In this document: one piece after another, positions 63,391 to 64,000 of the stretch
Position numbering within the stretch: the stretch's first letter is position 1
Layout: every line of letters starts with the position of its first letter
DNA from: JBPESP01 sp051710585
GTDB taxonomy: Bacteria; Pseudomonadota; Gammaproteobacteria; Enterobacterales; Enterobacteriaceae
Length of the DNA: 64,000 nucleotides
Direction of reading: 5' to 3'
Assembly: GCA_051710585.1 (NCBI GenBank)
Contig: JBPESP010000003.1
Span: 124,001 to 188,000 of the forward strand
The notes under the pieces: generated by a model
The model's database searches: none
Told to the model about the DNA's origin: nothing
The model's input: the letters and a program-made list of their open reading frames with translations, nothing else
Translations under genes and position numbers: made by a program

Positions 63391-63843
63391 TTACGCTTCA
63401 GGAACAATTATCACATTCAGGATAGCAAAAACTTCACGGTGCACTTGGATGTTGACGTCATGGTTACCGGTTGTGCGTAAACCACCTTTTGGTAGACGCA
63501 CTTCACTTTTAGCAACGTTAATACCTGTAGCAGTGATCGCGGCAGCGATATCTCTGGCACCGACAGAGCCGAACAATTTACCTTCATTTCCTGCTTTAGA
63601 CAGGATAATAACGTTGCCTAGTTTATTAATTTTTGCAGCGCGTGCTTCAGCTGCAGATTGAATTTCCGCCAGTTTAGCTTCAATCTCGACGCGGCGCACC
63701 TCGAAATATTCCACGTTTTTCTTGGTAGCTGGCACAGCTTTCCCCTGCGGCAGCAGGTAATTACGAGCATAGCCCGCTTTAACGTTAACCTGTTCACCAA
63801 AACTGCCTAAGTTAACAACTTTATCAAGCAAAATAATTTGCAT
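63391..63843 (-). CDS. rplI: 50S ribosomal protein L9
   Basis: L9 binds domain V of 23S rRNA with its N-terminal domain and reaches over the neighbouring ribosome with a long helix. The 150-residue product (E. coli 149) starts MQIILLDKVVNLGSFGEQVN, contains GYARNYLLPQGKAVPATKKN, then the long connecting helix (about residues 40-75). The C-terminal domain follows (GNEGKLFGSVGARDIAAAI, SEVRLPKGGLRTTGNHDV). I choose the ATG at 63843, preceded by GAGAGAAAAGG; a longer frame adds five residues and ignores this site. It follows rpsR by 39 bases in the usual order. Confidence 0.97.
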   Translation of the reverse strand: MQIILLDKVVNLGSFGEQVNVKAGYARNYLLPQGKAVPATKKNVEYFEVRRVEIEAKLAEIQSAAEARAAKINKLGNVIILSKAGNEGKLFGSVGARDIAAAITATGINVAKSEVRLPKGGLRTTGNHDVNIQVHREVFAILNVIIVPEA

Positions 63844-63882
63844 TACCTTTTCTCTCAAAAAAACTGAATGGAGGATAACCGG

Positions 63883-64000
63883 TTATTGATGACGATCAGT
63901 GTACGGTAATAGGGCAAGGTAACGCGCCCGCTTGATCGCACGGGCCAATTGACGTTGGTATTTTGCGCGAGTACCTGTAATACGACTCGGAACAATTTTA
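63883..64000 (-). CDS. rpsR: 30S ribosomal protein S18 (partial, window edge)
   Basis: Only the last 38 codons lie in the window, reading KIVPSRITGTRAKYQRQLAR followed by AIKRARYLALLPYTDRHQ and TAA. This is nearly identical to the C-terminus of E. coli S18 (75 residues), which binds S6 on the platform of the small subunit. The missing start lies beyond the right edge. Order rpsR-rplI is that of the rpsF-priB-rpsR-rplI operon. Confidence 0.97.
   Translation of the reverse strand, partial: KIVPSRITGTRAKYQRQLARAIKRARYLALLPYTDRHQ

Overview
The window looks like part of the chromosome of a host-restricted bacterium of the order Enterobacterales, of the Sodalis or Serratia symbiotica type, caught in the middle of genome reduction. 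Retained proteins match Escherichia coli homologues almost full length (GyrB, DnaA, DnaN, YidC, MnmE, PrlC, PolA). The order of living genes and gene fossils follows the E. coli map in blocks: dgoA-dgoK-dgoR-yidA-gyrB-recF-dnaN-dnaA-rpmH-rnpA-yidD-yidC-mnmE; gor / prlC-rsmJ; metE-udp-rmuC-ubiE-ubiJ-ubiB-tatABC-ubiD-fre-trkH-hemG-rrn operon-srkA-dsbA-polA-engB-yihI. Intact coding sequence adds up to only about 18.7 kb of 64 kb (about 29 percent). The rest is AT-rich decaying DNA. The species is inferred from content and synteny and cannot be fixed from this window.

Layout. 1-0.6 kb: coaD. 0.6-10.3 kb: no living gene; a decayed galactonate (dgo) operon and yidA are readable in its last 3 kb. 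10.3-20.7 kb: the dense essential block gyrB, (dead recF), dnaN, dnaA, divergent rpmH-rnpA-yidD-yidC, mnmE, with a perfect DnaA box and a good promoter in the dnaA/rpmH gap. 21.3-22.7 kb: an isolated YhjE-type transporter. 22.7-29 kb: dead DNA with a gor fossil. 29-31.1 kb: prlC, followed by an rsmJ fossil. 31.3-39.2 kb: dead DNA with metE and udp fossils. 39.2-40.7 kb: rmuC. 40.8-50.8 kb: a run of fossils (ubiE, ubiJ, ubiB, tatA, tatB, tatC, ubiD, fre, trkH, hemG). 51.2-55.7 kb: a complete ribosomal RNA operon that has become a pseudogene (16S, probable tRNA-Glu, internally deleted 23S, 5S). 55.9-61.6 kb: srkA fossil, then living dsbA, polA and engB. 61.8 kb: truncated yihI. 63.4-64 kb: rplI and the 3' part of rpsR.

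What survives is information processing and the cell envelope: replication (dnaA, dnaN, gyrB, polA), translation (rpmH, rplI, rpsR, rnpA, mnmE, engB), membrane insertion (yidD/yidC), disulphide formation (dsbA), CoA synthesis (coaD), a peptidase (prlC), rmuC and one transporter. What is dead is ubiquinone synthesis, Tat export, glutathione reductase, methionine synthase, nucleoside salvage, galactonate use, potassium uptake, RecF repair and one rRNA operon.

The points most worth following are: PolA has Asn in place of the catalytic Asp of its 3'-5' exonuclease site, which predicts weak proofreading; yidD has lost its stop and reads in frame into yidC; the rrn operon is dead but nearly full length; and many perfect inverted repeats occur, several of them inside pseudogenes where a terminator role makes no sense, which suggests a hairpin-templated mutational process. 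I found no CRISPR array, prophage, insertion sequence, toxin system or clear candidate for a new multi-gene system.
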